DNA from: JBGANR01 sp044222225
GTDB taxonomy: Bacteria; Actinomycetota; Actinomycetes; Mycobacteriales; Mycobacteriaceae
Assembly (NCBI GenBank): GCA_044222225.1
Contig: JBGANR010000034.1
Coordinates: forward strand, 1-34,002
DNA length: 34,002 bases
Direction: 5' to 3'
Shown: positions 23,365 through 31,017 of the stretch, in pieces
How positions within the stretch are numbered: the first letter of the stretch is position 1
How the letters are laid out: every line of letters starts with the position of its first letter
Made by a program: the position numbers and the translations under genes
Notes under the pieces: model-generated
Seen by the model: the letters and a program-made list of their open reading frames with translations, nothing else
The model's database searches: none
What the model was told of the DNA's origin: nothing

Positions 23365-24035
23365 GCGTCCGACCGCCGGACCGCGGGGCGGAAGCGCACC
23401 CGGGTGCCGGGCGACAGGAGCGCCGGCGGCGTGCGGTCGAGCGACCAGAGCGGCGCGTCGGTGCGGCCGAGCAGATGCCAGCCGCCGGGCGACGCCGTCG
23501 GATAGACGCCGCAGTACTCGCCCGCGACGGCCACCGAGCCGGCCGGCACGGCGGTGCGTGGCACGTCGCGCCGGGGGAGATGCAGCGCCGGCGGCAGTCC
23601 TTCGAGGTAGGCGAACCCGGGTGCGAAGCCGGTGAACGCCGCCACGTATTCGACCGAGGAGTGCAGCGCGACGATGTCGGCCTCGCGCAGGCCGGTGCGG
23701 GCGGCGACGTCGGCGAGGTCCGGGCCGTCGTAGACGACGTCGATGGTGACGACGGCCGTCGAGCGCGCGAGCGTCCGTACCGGGGACGGCGAATCCCGCA
23801 CGGACGCCAGCCATTCCAGCGCGGCCGGCGCGTCGGACGGCCGCCGCAGCACGAGCAGCACCGTGCGGGAGGCGGGCACGTAGTCGGTGAGGAAATCGGG
23901 CCGGAACTCGGCGATGGCCGCGACGATCTCCTCGGGCCTGCCGGTCTCGACGAGCAGCGCGCCGTCGCCGGCGGGCCGGACGTCCCAGTCCTGCAGGTCG
24001 TAGTCGCCGGTTCGCGGCTGCCTGTCGGCGGGCAT
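23361..24035 (-). CDS. pxpB: 5-oxoprolinase subunit B
   Basis: The 224-residue protein is of the KipI/AHS1 family. It has DGALLVETGRPEEI near the start, the central DIVALHSSVEYVAAFTGFAPGFAYLEGLP motif, and VAVAGEYCGVYPTASPGGWHLLGRTD toward the end. It forms the ATP-dependent 5-oxoprolinase with PxpC and PxpA. ATG at 24035 has GAAGGGA upstream; an upstream extension to 24164 would run into the divergent cas6 start and lacks family features. The divergent region of about 105 bases to cas6 marks the left border of the CRISPR locus. Confidence 0.9.
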   Translation of the reverse strand: MPADRQPRTGDYDLQDWDVRPAGDGALLVETGRPEEIVAAIAEFRPDFLTDYVPASRTVLLVLRRPSDAPAALEWLASVRDSPSPVRTLARSTAVVTIDVVYDGPDLADVAARTGLREADIVALHSSVEYVAAFTGFAPGFAYLEGLPPALHLPRRDVPRTAVPAGSVAVAGEYCGVYPTASPGGWHLLGRTDAPLWSLDRTPPALLSPGTRVRFRPAVRRSDA

Positions 24036-24141
24036 GGCGGCTCCCTTCGTCGCGGCTGGAGTTCCGACGGGCCGTCGGATGTTCGGAGGACGGCTTCCAT
24101 TCTGGCCTCTCTCGAGACCGAAGGTTCGACACAATCGCACC

Positions 24142-25056
24142 ATGCACCGTTGGCGGATGGACATCCAGCACGTGCGCGGCCGGTTGTCGCCGCGCGGTAC
24201 GACGCCGGTACCGAACGGGAGCTACCAACGTGTCCTCGCCTTGACGATGCTCGGTCAGAACAATGTGAGAGTGGACGGCCAGGATGCCGATGGTCCGCCG
24301 CAGCCGGATCACCACGGCTTCGAGCCGATCAGCATCGTCTATCGCTCGCCGCGTCCGCCGGTCCGAGGAAGTCTCGAGATCGTGTGGAGTTCCGACACGT
24401 GCGAGCCCAGCCGACGCCCACCGGAAGATGGTGCCGAACTGGCCTACGGCGGGCCGACGGAGACCGCGTTCACCGTACGAGCGGGAGCGCCGGAGCTCGA
24501 GAGTGCGACGCATGCCGCGATCCTTGAGGCGGCGGCTGAAGATCCGGCGGAAGCGGTCGTGATCCGCACACGCACGCCGGTGATCTGGGGTGGGTCGCGC
24601 CGGCTGCAGCCGGGACGCCCGCCGGGTGCCGCGTGTGTATCGGCCGAGCAGATCATCGGGGCGGCGTTCACACGCTGGTTCAACGATGCGCGCTGGACGG
24701 CCGACGGCGGTCGACGCGACCTTCCCAGGGTCTTTCCGGAAGGCGTCGACCTCCGTCGCGAACTGACGGGCGCCTGCGCGATGTGGCCGCTGGCGGCACC
24801 GAAGGTCGAGAGCTGGCATGTGAACACCTTTGCTGAAACCTCAGGTACAAGCCGCGGTGGACACCGGAACCTCTATCCCGCAGAACGTTTCCACGTGTTG
24901 CTGCGATGCGGCAGCACCGACCCGGTGCTGCGGCAGTGGTTCACGGCTCTTCTGGAGGCGGCCGCGATCACCTCGTTCGGACGTTCGACGGTGACGGGTG
25001 CCGGAGCCATAGAGGTGGTGCGCCCGCGTGAGGGCGCGGTGGCAGTCGATCGATGA
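24142..25056 (+). CDS. cas6: Cas6-type CRISPR RNA endoribonuclease
   Basis: The roughly 304-residue protein has the two-half RAMP layout of Cas6. An N-terminal half includes VRGRLSPRGTTPVPNGSYQRVLALTML and FEPISIVYRS. A second half, AVVIRTRTPVIWGGSRRL…AAFTRWFND, is followed by YPAERFHVLLRCGSTDPVLRQWFTALLEAAAITSFGRSTVTGAGAIEVV. Its glycine-rich end (about 277–290) is the typical Cas6 loop. It would cut the array transcript within repeats to give crRNAs. The start is uncertain: ATG at 24142 or 24157, neither with a strong ribosome-binding site. It directly precedes the array on the same strand and lies opposite the cmr operon. It is more G+C-rich than the cmr genes. The catalytic His cannot be assigned by eye. 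Confidence 0.72.
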   Translation: MHRWRMDIQHVRGRLSPRGTTPVPNGSYQRVLALTMLGQNNVRVDGQDADGPPQPDHHGFEPISIVYRSPRPPVRGSLEIVWSSDTCEPSRRPPEDGAELAYGGPTETAFTVRAGAPELESATHAAILEAAAEDPAEAVVIRTRTPVIWGGSRRLQPGRPPGAACVSAEQIIGAAFTRWFNDARWTADGGRRDLPRVFPEGVDLRRELTGACAMWPLAAPKVESWHVNTFAETSGTSRGGHRNLYPAERFHVLLRCGSTDPVLRQWFTALLEAAAITSFGRSTVTGAGAIEVVRPREGAVAVDR

Positions 25057-25270
25057 CGATGCGCGTCGCGCGCGGTGTCGATCTCGGCCTCCGAGGCCGG
25101 TTCGCGGACGTGATCGTGGGTCGTCAGGTGTGCAGATGGCATCTCTGCTGGTCAAGGCGGTTTCGCGACGGCGGGCAGCTGTGCCGCGGTGAGTGGAGCG
25201 CCCTCGATCGAGGGGAGGTGTGCAGAGGGTCTGTGTCGTCGCAGGTCAGGGGTGGTAAATTTCAGGGGCC
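25057..25270 (+). promoter_or_regulatory. Probable CRISPR leader
   Basis: These 214 bases between the cas6 stop and the first repeat have no gene. Leader position is inferred from two facts. Repeats degenerate at the opposite end of the array. On the plus strand each repeat ends in ATAGAAAC, a typical 5' handle of type III crRNAs. No clear promoter box was recognised. Confidence 0.5.
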
Positions 25271-26010
25271 GTCGAGAATGGCACCGACCCGCACAGGGAA
25301 TAGAAACAGTCCTGCTTCGGACGAGCGGCCTGCGGCGTCGGCGGTCGAGAATGGCACCGACCCGCACAGGGAATAGAAACCTGAGATCTTCCTCGACTGC
25401 ATTGAGAGCCTGCCGTCGAGAATGGCACCGACCCGCACAGGGAATAGAAACCATCGAGGTCGAAGTCAGCTCCGCTGGTCTGGTGTACCTGTCGAGAATG
25501 GCACCGACCCGCACAGGGAATGTTCAAGCGCCACGTGTCGAGAATGGCACCGACCCACACAGGGAATAGAAACAACACCCAGTGCCACGAGGCGGAGAAC
25601 GGTGTCGATCGCCGAGAATGGCACCGACCCGCACAGGGAATAGAAACCGCACCCCCGGGGCGTTGAACGGCTTTTCGGCGCGTCGAGAATGGCACCGACC
25701 CGCACAGGGAATAGAAACTAAAAATCCCCATAGATCAGATGGGCGCCATTGGGTCGAGAATGGCACCGACCCGCACAGGGAATAGAAACATAAGATTCAA
25801 CCCTCATCAAAAACAAAAGCCCGTGTCGAGAATGGCACCGACCCGCACAGGGAATAGAAACTTCTCCATGACCTTCAGGCACCCCGTGCGTCTGCGTGTC
25901 GAGAATGGCACCGACCGCACAGGGAATAGAAACGCAGGTCTTCGCTGCGGCTTCCTGGAAGGCGTTACTACTGTCGAGAACGGCACCGACCCGCACAGGG
26001 AATAGAAAAC
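25271..26010 (+). CRISPR. CRISPR array, 11 repeats of 37 bp, 10 spacers
   Basis: The repeat is 37 bases, beginning GTCGAGAATGGCACCGACCC and ending CAGGGAATAGAAAC. Copies start at 25271, 25344, 25415, 25491, 25537, 25611, 25682, 25753, 25825, 25898 and 25973. Spacers are 34–39 bases except one of 15. Repeat 4 (25491–25521) keeps only 31 bases, and the next spacer (25522–25536) is short, so about 26 bases seem lost. Repeat 5 has an A for a G, repeat 6 a C for a T, repeat 10 lacks one C, and repeat 11 has a C for a T and an extra A. Decay at the right end supports left-to-right transcription. The handle ATAGAAAC fits type III processing by Cas6. The array runs toward the end of the cmr operon. 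Confidence 0.97.
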
Positions 26011-26123
26011 AGCACCATTCCGATGAATGCCAGCACCCATCACTTGACACCGCCCCGCAATAGTTCGCGCGATCAATCATGCTATAGGCACTGAACGCGA
26101 GGTATTCTTCTCCAGCCTAGTGA

Positions 26124-27386
26124 TCAGGAAAAGTAGTTCTTTGGTATGCGGCGCTCCGGCCGGTCGCTGTCGGTCGTCCAGGCGCGGATCGCTTCGTCGA
26201 CGTCCGCATCCGTTGTGTAGAGAATCTTATCTCCCGCGTCTCCATCGGCAACTATACTGGCTTTATCCGGGATGAGGCGAGCGTTGAAAGCATGAGTCAA
26301 CACTGTCCAGCGCTTATTCCCGAGCTGGACAGGTACTATCCAGACGGGCGAAGCCCGCCGATACTCGTTGTTCGCGACACCGACCGTGGACCTGAAGCTT
26401 GGCTGCCCGTTATCGGGCCGGTTGTATACGACAGGGAGCCCGAGCGCACCTCGTGGGAAACGGTTGTCAGCTCCGATAATCGTCTCATTCCATTCTGGTG
26501 TGCTATTTCGACGAGGGCGCCCGTTCCTGTGGGTTTTTATGTTATTGCACAGAAGAAATTTGCGCCATTGTTCTCCGGCTTCATTCAATGCACTCGACCA
26601 GCTATCGGCTTCTACCCGCAGAACGCGCGCGTTCCACCAGGAGTGGTGGGTATCTAGGATGGGCCATTCGGGACGTTGAGCCATCGGCTGGCTAGTCGGG
26701 TGCCAGTCGTGCGGAATGTCGGTGAGTTTGACACTATCGGGGATCGGCCGTTCAATTAATGCTTTCCATTCCTCTACTGTTCTGGGGCGAGTCTGGATTT
26801 CATTGCCATCCCAAATTTCGTGAGGGAAGAACTCGTCGAAACGCGTCTCCGCTTCAGCTTCGAGTCGGCCGAAACCTCGGTGGATTCGTGCGCCAAGGCC
26901 GCCAAAGGTCAACCATGCCCACATTGCGTAAAAGAACCGAGTATTTATCGTGTCGTCGGCACTGAGTCGGATCTTCAGTTCAATCTTGGAACCAGGTTTA
27001 AGGTAGCCGCGGTCGAGTCGCCCATTATTCCATAGGCCAGGACCAAGTAAATAAGTGATGCCGTCGTTGTTCGGCGGCTTGGTCCATCCAGGGGCGGAAC
27101 CTTTGCGCTCTGGCACAGGTTGTCTATCAACTCGCAACGCGATCGCTGAAGACGTTGTCTTTCCGTCGCGAACGCTTCCGAATACTTCTTCTTCTTGCGT
27201 CCATAGTTCTGCCGGATTGCTCACGCCGGCGCCGGAGGCTACGGCACGGAACCAGAAACGGAGCTGGCCGCGGATCGAGGGAACTCGAATAGCTGAACCA
27301 GGCCCGTGGGATGGTGGAGCCGTGGGGTCGTCGCCACTGAAAAGCGGTGTCACGACTTTCAAGGTGATCGTCGTCCATGGAATCAT
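26124..27386 (-). CDS. cmr1: Type III-B RAMP protein Cmr1
   Basis: The 420-residue protein starts ITLKVVTPLFSGDD (7–20) and has the Cmr1 hallmark AIRVPSIRGQLRFWFRAV (32–49). The glycine-rich FGGLGARIHRGFGRL (161–175) is the RAMP loop. Cmr1 caps the 3' end of the crRNA in the Cmr complex and helps target RNA capture. GAGGAGG precedes the ATG, and the start overlaps the membrane-protein stop by four bases (ATGA). It is the last gene of the operon, which is unusual because cmr1 is often first or near cmr2. Codon use is less G+C-rich than the chromosome genes. Confidence 0.93.
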   Translation of the reverse strand: MIPWTTITLKVVTPLFSGDDPTAPPSHGPGSAIRVPSIRGQLRFWFRAVASGAGVSNPAELWTQEEEVFGSVRDGKTTSSAIALRVDRQPVPERKGSAPGWTKPPNNDGITYLLGPGLWNNGRLDRGYLKPGSKIELKIRLSADDTINTRFFYAMWAWLTFGGLGARIHRGFGRLEAEAETRFDEFFPHEIWDGNEIQTRPRTVEEWKALIERPIPDSVKLTDIPHDWHPTSQPMAQRPEWPILDTHHSWWNARVLRVEADSWSSALNEAGEQWRKFLLCNNIKTHRNGRPRRNSTPEWNETIIGADNRFPRGALGLPVVYNRPDNGQPSFRSTVGVANNEYRRASPVWIVPVQLGNKRWTVLTHAFNARLIPDKASIVADGDAGDKILYTTDADVDEAIRAWTTDSDRPERRIPKNYFS

Positions 27387-28801
27387 CCGGTGCCTCCTCG
27401 TGTCCGTCGTAGTCGGCCCAACGGTGCGGTGACAGGACGATCATCCCACAAAATCTGCGCACCAAGTCCGAAAGCCAGTGACCAGCCGGTCATAAGTAGG
27501 AGCGTACGAGCGGGCGCAGCGGCCTCACTGGCACGCAGCGATTTCGCGCATGAGTCGGCGCCAGCGGGCCCTGGGGTTGTTGACAATGGAACCGCTTGCC
27601 AAGGACTACTGTCCCACCATCCACTAAGACATTCGCCTTTGTCTGCAATACGAGGAGCGACAAATCCGAGTATAGCGATGGATAGTACCGCGGAGATCAA
27701 CGTTCCGATAAGGGCGAGGCCGAGTCCGCGGCCGAGGGCTTTCACCCTCGTCGCCCCGTGCTGGCGGGCTTCGAGGGCCAAATAGGCACCTGCCACGAAG
27801 AGGAAGGCTGCGCCGAGCTGCCATGAGCGCTGATTGACCCACCAGTTGGCTGTCAGGGTCAGTAGAAGTGTAGCTCCGACGCCACAGGCCGCGGGTATTC
27901 GGAGGATAATCAACGGCAGATAACGGCGCTGGACAAGAATGACTATTGCCAGCAAAACGATGATCTCGATTGCTGCCGACCAGCGGGCCAGGTTGCCGAA
28001 ACCGCCGGCGAACGGGAGACCTGAGTGCCCGAAAAGAAAGAGCAGTACGGGCGTCAGGCCCGCAAGAATAAAAGCCACGTATGCAGTCCACGCAAAAAGG
28101 AATGGTTCCTTGGGAGCCAGGGACTTTGCAGCCTGCCAAGGATTTCCGAGTTCGAGAAAACGTTCGGCTACGTCATCAGCGATGCCGCGTTGGTCTTGTG
28201 AACTACCCAGAAATAATGATCGCGGCGGGTTCGGCCAATGGCGGGAGGGCCAGGTCTCGGTGAGCCAGAGTAGATCGGACTCGTAGCTCTCTGGATTGGT
28301 AGCATACTGCTCGGAAAGCCAGGAGTCGCTCTCCCAGTTGTTGAGGAACTCCTTCCACCTTTTCTGATATTTCAAAGCTGCCGAAGAATTAACTATACCG
28401 CGTACATGTTGGGGTGTGCCATCGACCGGCGTGCAATACTCTCCGTACGGAAGTCCAGCTGGCCAATAGTAGCGAAACTCCAGACTGTAGATCGCGAATA
28501 TCAGACGAACGGCGCGCGACGTCATGTGTTGAGGAACCGCATTGTTCTGCGGCGTCGCATCATCTAACTTCTTTTCAAGCCAGCGTGTGAACACTAGCAG
28601 AACCTTCGCGGGTGTTCTTCCGTCGAGGTTGTCCGGATTGATCAACTGGGCAGGGTTGTCGAGGACGGATTCGAGAATGTCGGGTAGGAGGATACTATTA
28701 TCGGAAGGCAACTGAACAAGGTCTTCCCGCCGAGCCTCCTTACAGATCATCGTCTCCTTCATGTAACGCGTAAAGATATCGTCAAATTCCTCGTCGGTCA
28801 T
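27383..28801 (-). CDS. Unknown six-helix membrane protein embedded in the cmr operon (candidate cOA effector partner)
   Basis: I do not recognise this 472-residue protein. Residues 1–230 are predicted soluble, rich in Trp, Tyr, Asp and Glu (for example KYQKRWKEFLNNWESDSWLSEQ), without a known motif. Six hydrophobic stretches follow: about 234–257, 272–290, 294–319, 327–344, 357–382 and 432–451. An extramembrane loop with two Cys (391 and 418) lies between the last two, and a short basic tail (RLRRTRGG) ends it. There is no HEPN, nuclease, Walker or protease motif. It overlaps the CARF gene (ATGA, 28798–28801) and cmr1 (ATGA, 27383–27386), so it is made in step with the Cmr complex. The likely role is a membrane effector or anchor switched by the CARF protein, which is inference. 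A pore or membrane-disrupting output is plausible but unproven. Confidence 0.8.
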   Translation of the reverse strand: MTDEEFDDIFTRYMKETMICKEARREDLVQLPSDNSILLPDILESVLDNPAQLINPDNLDGRTPAKVLLVFTRWLEKKLDDATPQNNAVPQHMTSRAVRLIFAIYSLEFRYYWPAGLPYGEYCTPVDGTPQHVRGIVNSSAALKYQKRWKEFLNNWESDSWLSEQYATNPESYESDLLWLTETWPSRHWPNPPRSLFLGSSQDQRGIADDVAERFLELGNPWQAAKSLAPKEPFLFAWTAYVAFILAGLTPVLLFLFGHSGLPFAGGFGNLARWSAAIEIIVLLAIVILVQRRYLPLIILRIPAACGVGATLLLTLTANWWVNQRSWQLGAAFLFVAGAYLALEARQHGATRVKALGRGLGLALIGTLISAVLSIAILGFVAPRIADKGECLSGWWDSSPWQAVPLSTTPGPAGADSCAKSLRASEAAAPARTLLLMTGWSLAFGLGAQILWDDRPVTAPLGRLRRTRGGTG

Positions 28802-29790
28802 ACGTTCGCCGGATTAGTCTCAGGTATCACGGCCAGCATTATTCTACCGAACGGAGTCGGGCTGGAGCTGTCGTCCAAACAGCTACCGATCAGATTGTCC
28901 GCGCCCAGGATAGGCTTGCCGCCCGAAACTTTAGCGCGTACTATATATAGTTCATCGTAAGCGCGTTGGTGTAGATGTCTGATGGCGATCTCAACTCGGT
29001 TTTCGTAGAGAGGATCTGTACTGTCTTTATGAAGCGTCCAAGCGGTGATCGTGGCTCCATGGCCATTCGGGTAAATTAGTACCGACTTGATCGCTTCAGC
29101 CATCACAAGTAGCGAAGGGAGTTGAGCCTTGTAGCCGCCGGATAGGTGAATAATGATGCGCCAGCTCTTTGGGCCGGTGCTTTCCCGGGCAGTTTCGCAG
29201 GCAACATGGCCAACTGACCCCAAGGCGCGCCATGTAGCATCCGTTATACTATTCGGAGCGCTGAGATCCAGGTTCGGAATCCGGCAGATGTAGATCCCGT
29301 TGGCCGTTATACGCGTGCTGCGAAAATTCGACTCGTTAGGATTGTCGACAAAGTGGATGGAGCGTCCGTTGGCGGTACCGGTGGCGACTGCGGTGGCAGT
29401 GAGCAGACCCGCGTCGGTGTCTGTCGCAAGAAACAGATATGCGTCGCCATCGTGGCTCGACCTTGATTGCGCAGTGGATTCAATGTGCAAGGACTGCCAC
29501 TCTGAACATAAAGACGGCACCGCGTGCGCGTTCTGCACTGCAGTTGCTATGGGATCGGGAACATCATTAAGAACATCACCGACATTCAAAACCTTCGTCG
29601 TTGGGTCCGTGGCGCGACGAATAAGTTGTCGAAAGGGGTGGCTTGGATCACGTACTTGCGATTGCCATTTATTGGGATCAAGGAAATGAAGAAGCCCCTT
29701 TCTCTGTGGTCCTGGCAAGTGGACTCTTGCTTCTTCGATACGAGATCGGAGTGAAAGTCCGACCGGTACGATATGCAAGGCGTAGCTCAT
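28798..29790 (-). CDS. CARF-domain protein (cyclic oligoadenylate sensor), no recognised effector domain
   Basis: The 330-residue protein shows a CARF pattern of the Csm6/Csx1/APE2256 kind. The first strand and loop are IVPVGLSLRSR (7–17). YLFLATDTDAGLLTATAVA (118–136) resembles the SDTxxG segment of that family. RIIIHLSGGYKAQLPSLLVMAEAI (211–234) matches the ligand-binding GGxK motif. The remaining C-terminus (about 255–330) has no HEPN RxxxxH, PD-(D/E)XK or helix-turn-helix that I can see, so any output must come from a partner. GGAGGA precedes the ATG, and the start overlaps cmr6 by four bases while its end overlaps the membrane-protein gene by four. I infer that it senses cOA made by Cas10 and controls the membrane protein. 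A ring-nuclease role that degrades cOA is the main alternative. Confidence 0.75.
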   Translation of the reverse strand: MSYALHIVPVGLSLRSRIEEARVHLPGPQRKGLLHFLDPNKWQSQVRDPSHPFRQLIRRATDPTTKVLNVGDVLNDVPDPIATAVQNAHAVPSLCSEWQSLHIESTAQSRSSHDGDAYLFLATDTDAGLLTATAVATGTANGRSIHFVDNPNESNFRSTRITANGIYICRIPNLDLSAPNSITDATWRALGSVGHVACETARESTGPKSWRIIIHLSGGYKAQLPSLLVMAEAIKSVLIYPNGHGATITAWTLHKDSTDPLYENRVEIAIRHLHQRAYDELYIVRAKVSGGKPILGADNLIGSCLDDSSSPTPFGRIMLAVIPETNPANV

Positions 29791-30575
29791 GGTTCCTCCA
29801 CGAGATGTGCGTCGCAGTAGCCGTAGCCTGCGTTGGTTTTAGATCCGATTCCTAAATAGTCGACTGCTTCGCGTAGTAACTGTTGAGCCCTGTCGACGAT
29901 GTCGGATGGTCCGCTCAACACGGTTCGAAAGGTTGTCGACTCGACGGCCAGAAAACGGATCGGAACGGGATTGTGATACTCGGCTGGGAACACATTTCCG
30001 AACTGGTTGCGGTTGCCTGCGTCGTAGTATTCTTTTACATGTGGAGTGAGGGTGTCGATGACGACGACAGGGGTAGTCAGCGGCACGCCGTCGAACCAGT
30101 TGACGGCGCCTCGACGCGCTTCGGCATCTGAGTTCCCGGGCCGGGGACCACCGAAGATCGTGGCTATTTCATCGACTGAATATCTGCCGTCAGCGTTAGC
30201 GTAGGCAGCGGCAACACCCTTGAGGGCTGTGGCTGGGATGATGGGTACGCCATAGATTTTCGACATCGCGAGACTGGTTTCCGATGCAGTCTTCTCACCG
30301 CCGATGATCAACCGCCAGTAAGGGGTGAGGCCGATGGTCGCTATGGCGTGACCGGATGGGAGGGACGCGGCGACGGCAGCGACACGACGGATATGAATGG
30401 CTTCTAGTATTTCATTCGTGACTTTCTTACACGCACTCGCTACATCCGACAAGTGTTGCTTCTTCGCCTCGGGCTCGTCTGAGATAAAGTGTCTTTCCAG
30501 TAGGAGGGTGGCGTTGACATCCTCCTTCTTGGCGGCAGAGATCACCTCAATCAACGGATTGTAGGCATATATCAT
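29787..30575 (-). CDS. cmr6: Type III-B RAMP protein Cmr6
   Basis: The 262-residue protein has the Cmr6 pattern GVPIIPATALKGVAAAYA (109–126), DTLTPHVKEYYDAG (174–187), the YHNPVPIRFLAVE core (200–212), and the glycine-rich LGIGSKTNAGYGYCDA (241–256) near the C-terminus. Cmr6 sits with Cmr1 at the 3' end of the crRNA. ATG at 30575 overlaps the cmr5 stop by one base (TGATG), a translational-coupling arrangement. The stop overlaps the CARF start by four bases. Confidence 0.93.
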   Translation of the reverse strand: MIYAYNPLIEVISAAKKEDVNATLLLERHFISDEPEAKKQHLSDVASACKKVTNEILEAIHIRRVAAVAASLPSGHAIATIGLTPYWRLIIGGEKTASETSLAMSKIYGVPIIPATALKGVAAAYANADGRYSVDEIATIFGGPRPGNSDAEARRGAVNWFDGVPLTTPVVVIDTLTPHVKEYYDAGNRNQFGNVFPAEYHNPVPIRFLAVESTTFRTVLSGPSDIVDRAQQLLREAVDYLGIGSKTNAGYGYCDAHLVEEP

Positions 30576-31015
30576 CAGGCCTGCTCCGACCCGGACGACT
30601 CGTTCACTACCGCTGGCTCGTCTAAGTCAGCACGTGCTGCCGCCAGTCGAGCCAGCCATGTCGCGTACATCCGCGCGCGGGTCTCAGCAAGCAGATACTG
30701 ACGTGGCTCTGCCGAGGCGATGTTATCGAGCGTCTTCCATGGATCATTCGTACAGAATTCGATCTGCGCGTGCTTAGCGGCGTCGAGAAGTAAGGCTGTT
30801 GCAGCTTGGTTATAGGCGGACTGGCTGGGCGACGTACGTGCGGTCGAACGTGCCAGTAGAAATGCGCCGGTTGCGATGAGCCCGCTGCTCATGATCATCG
30901 ATGGGATACCGGAGAAGATGCTGACGATGGTCTTCGTGATCAGGAGTGAATTCAGCACGGCAGCGGCGTCTGTCGCGATGGACTGGTCCATTCTTACTAA
31001 CGCCCTGTCACACAT
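30575..31015 (-). CDS. cmr5: Type III-B small subunit Cmr5
   Basis: The 146-residue helical protein fits Cmr5 in size and order between cmr4 and cmr6. Near the start it has MDQSIATDAAAVLNSL. A later SGLIATGAFLLARS and a C-terminal ETRARMYATWLARLAAARADL helix are consistent with the small-subunit fold. Cmr5 lines the backbone with Cmr4 along the guide–target duplex. ATG at 31015 is preceded by AGGTGAG; a second ATG at 30991 is possible. The last 15–20 residues are acidic and probably disordered. Confidence 0.82.
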   Translation of the reverse strand: MCDRALVRMDQSIATDAAAVLNSLLITKTIVSIFSGIPSMIMSSGLIATGAFLLARSTARTSPSQSAYNQAATALLLDAAKHAQIEFCTNDPWKTLDNIASAEPRQYLLAETRARMYATWLARLAAARADLDEPAVVNESSGSEQA

Positions 31016-31017
31016 TA

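Noticed and set aside
22438..24819. A single 793-codon minus-strand frame spanning pxpC and beyond
   Set aside because: Only its last 308 codons are PxpC. The upstream part is antisense or out of frame to pxpB and cas6 and has no family features.
25057..25270. A small gene between cas6 and the array
   Set aside because: Open frames here are short, continue into repeat sequence and lack a ribosome-binding site; a leader is the better reading.
25152..26080. Several open frames of 70–160 codons across the CRISPR array on both strands
   Set aside because: They are made of translated repeat units (for example repeated SIPCAGRCHSR) and are not genes.
29787..29790. HEPN nuclease motif (RxxxxH) looked for in the CARF protein
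   Set aside because: The Arg/His pairs present (for example near residues 271–276) do not have the required spacing or helix context, so a Csm6/Csx1 call is not supported.
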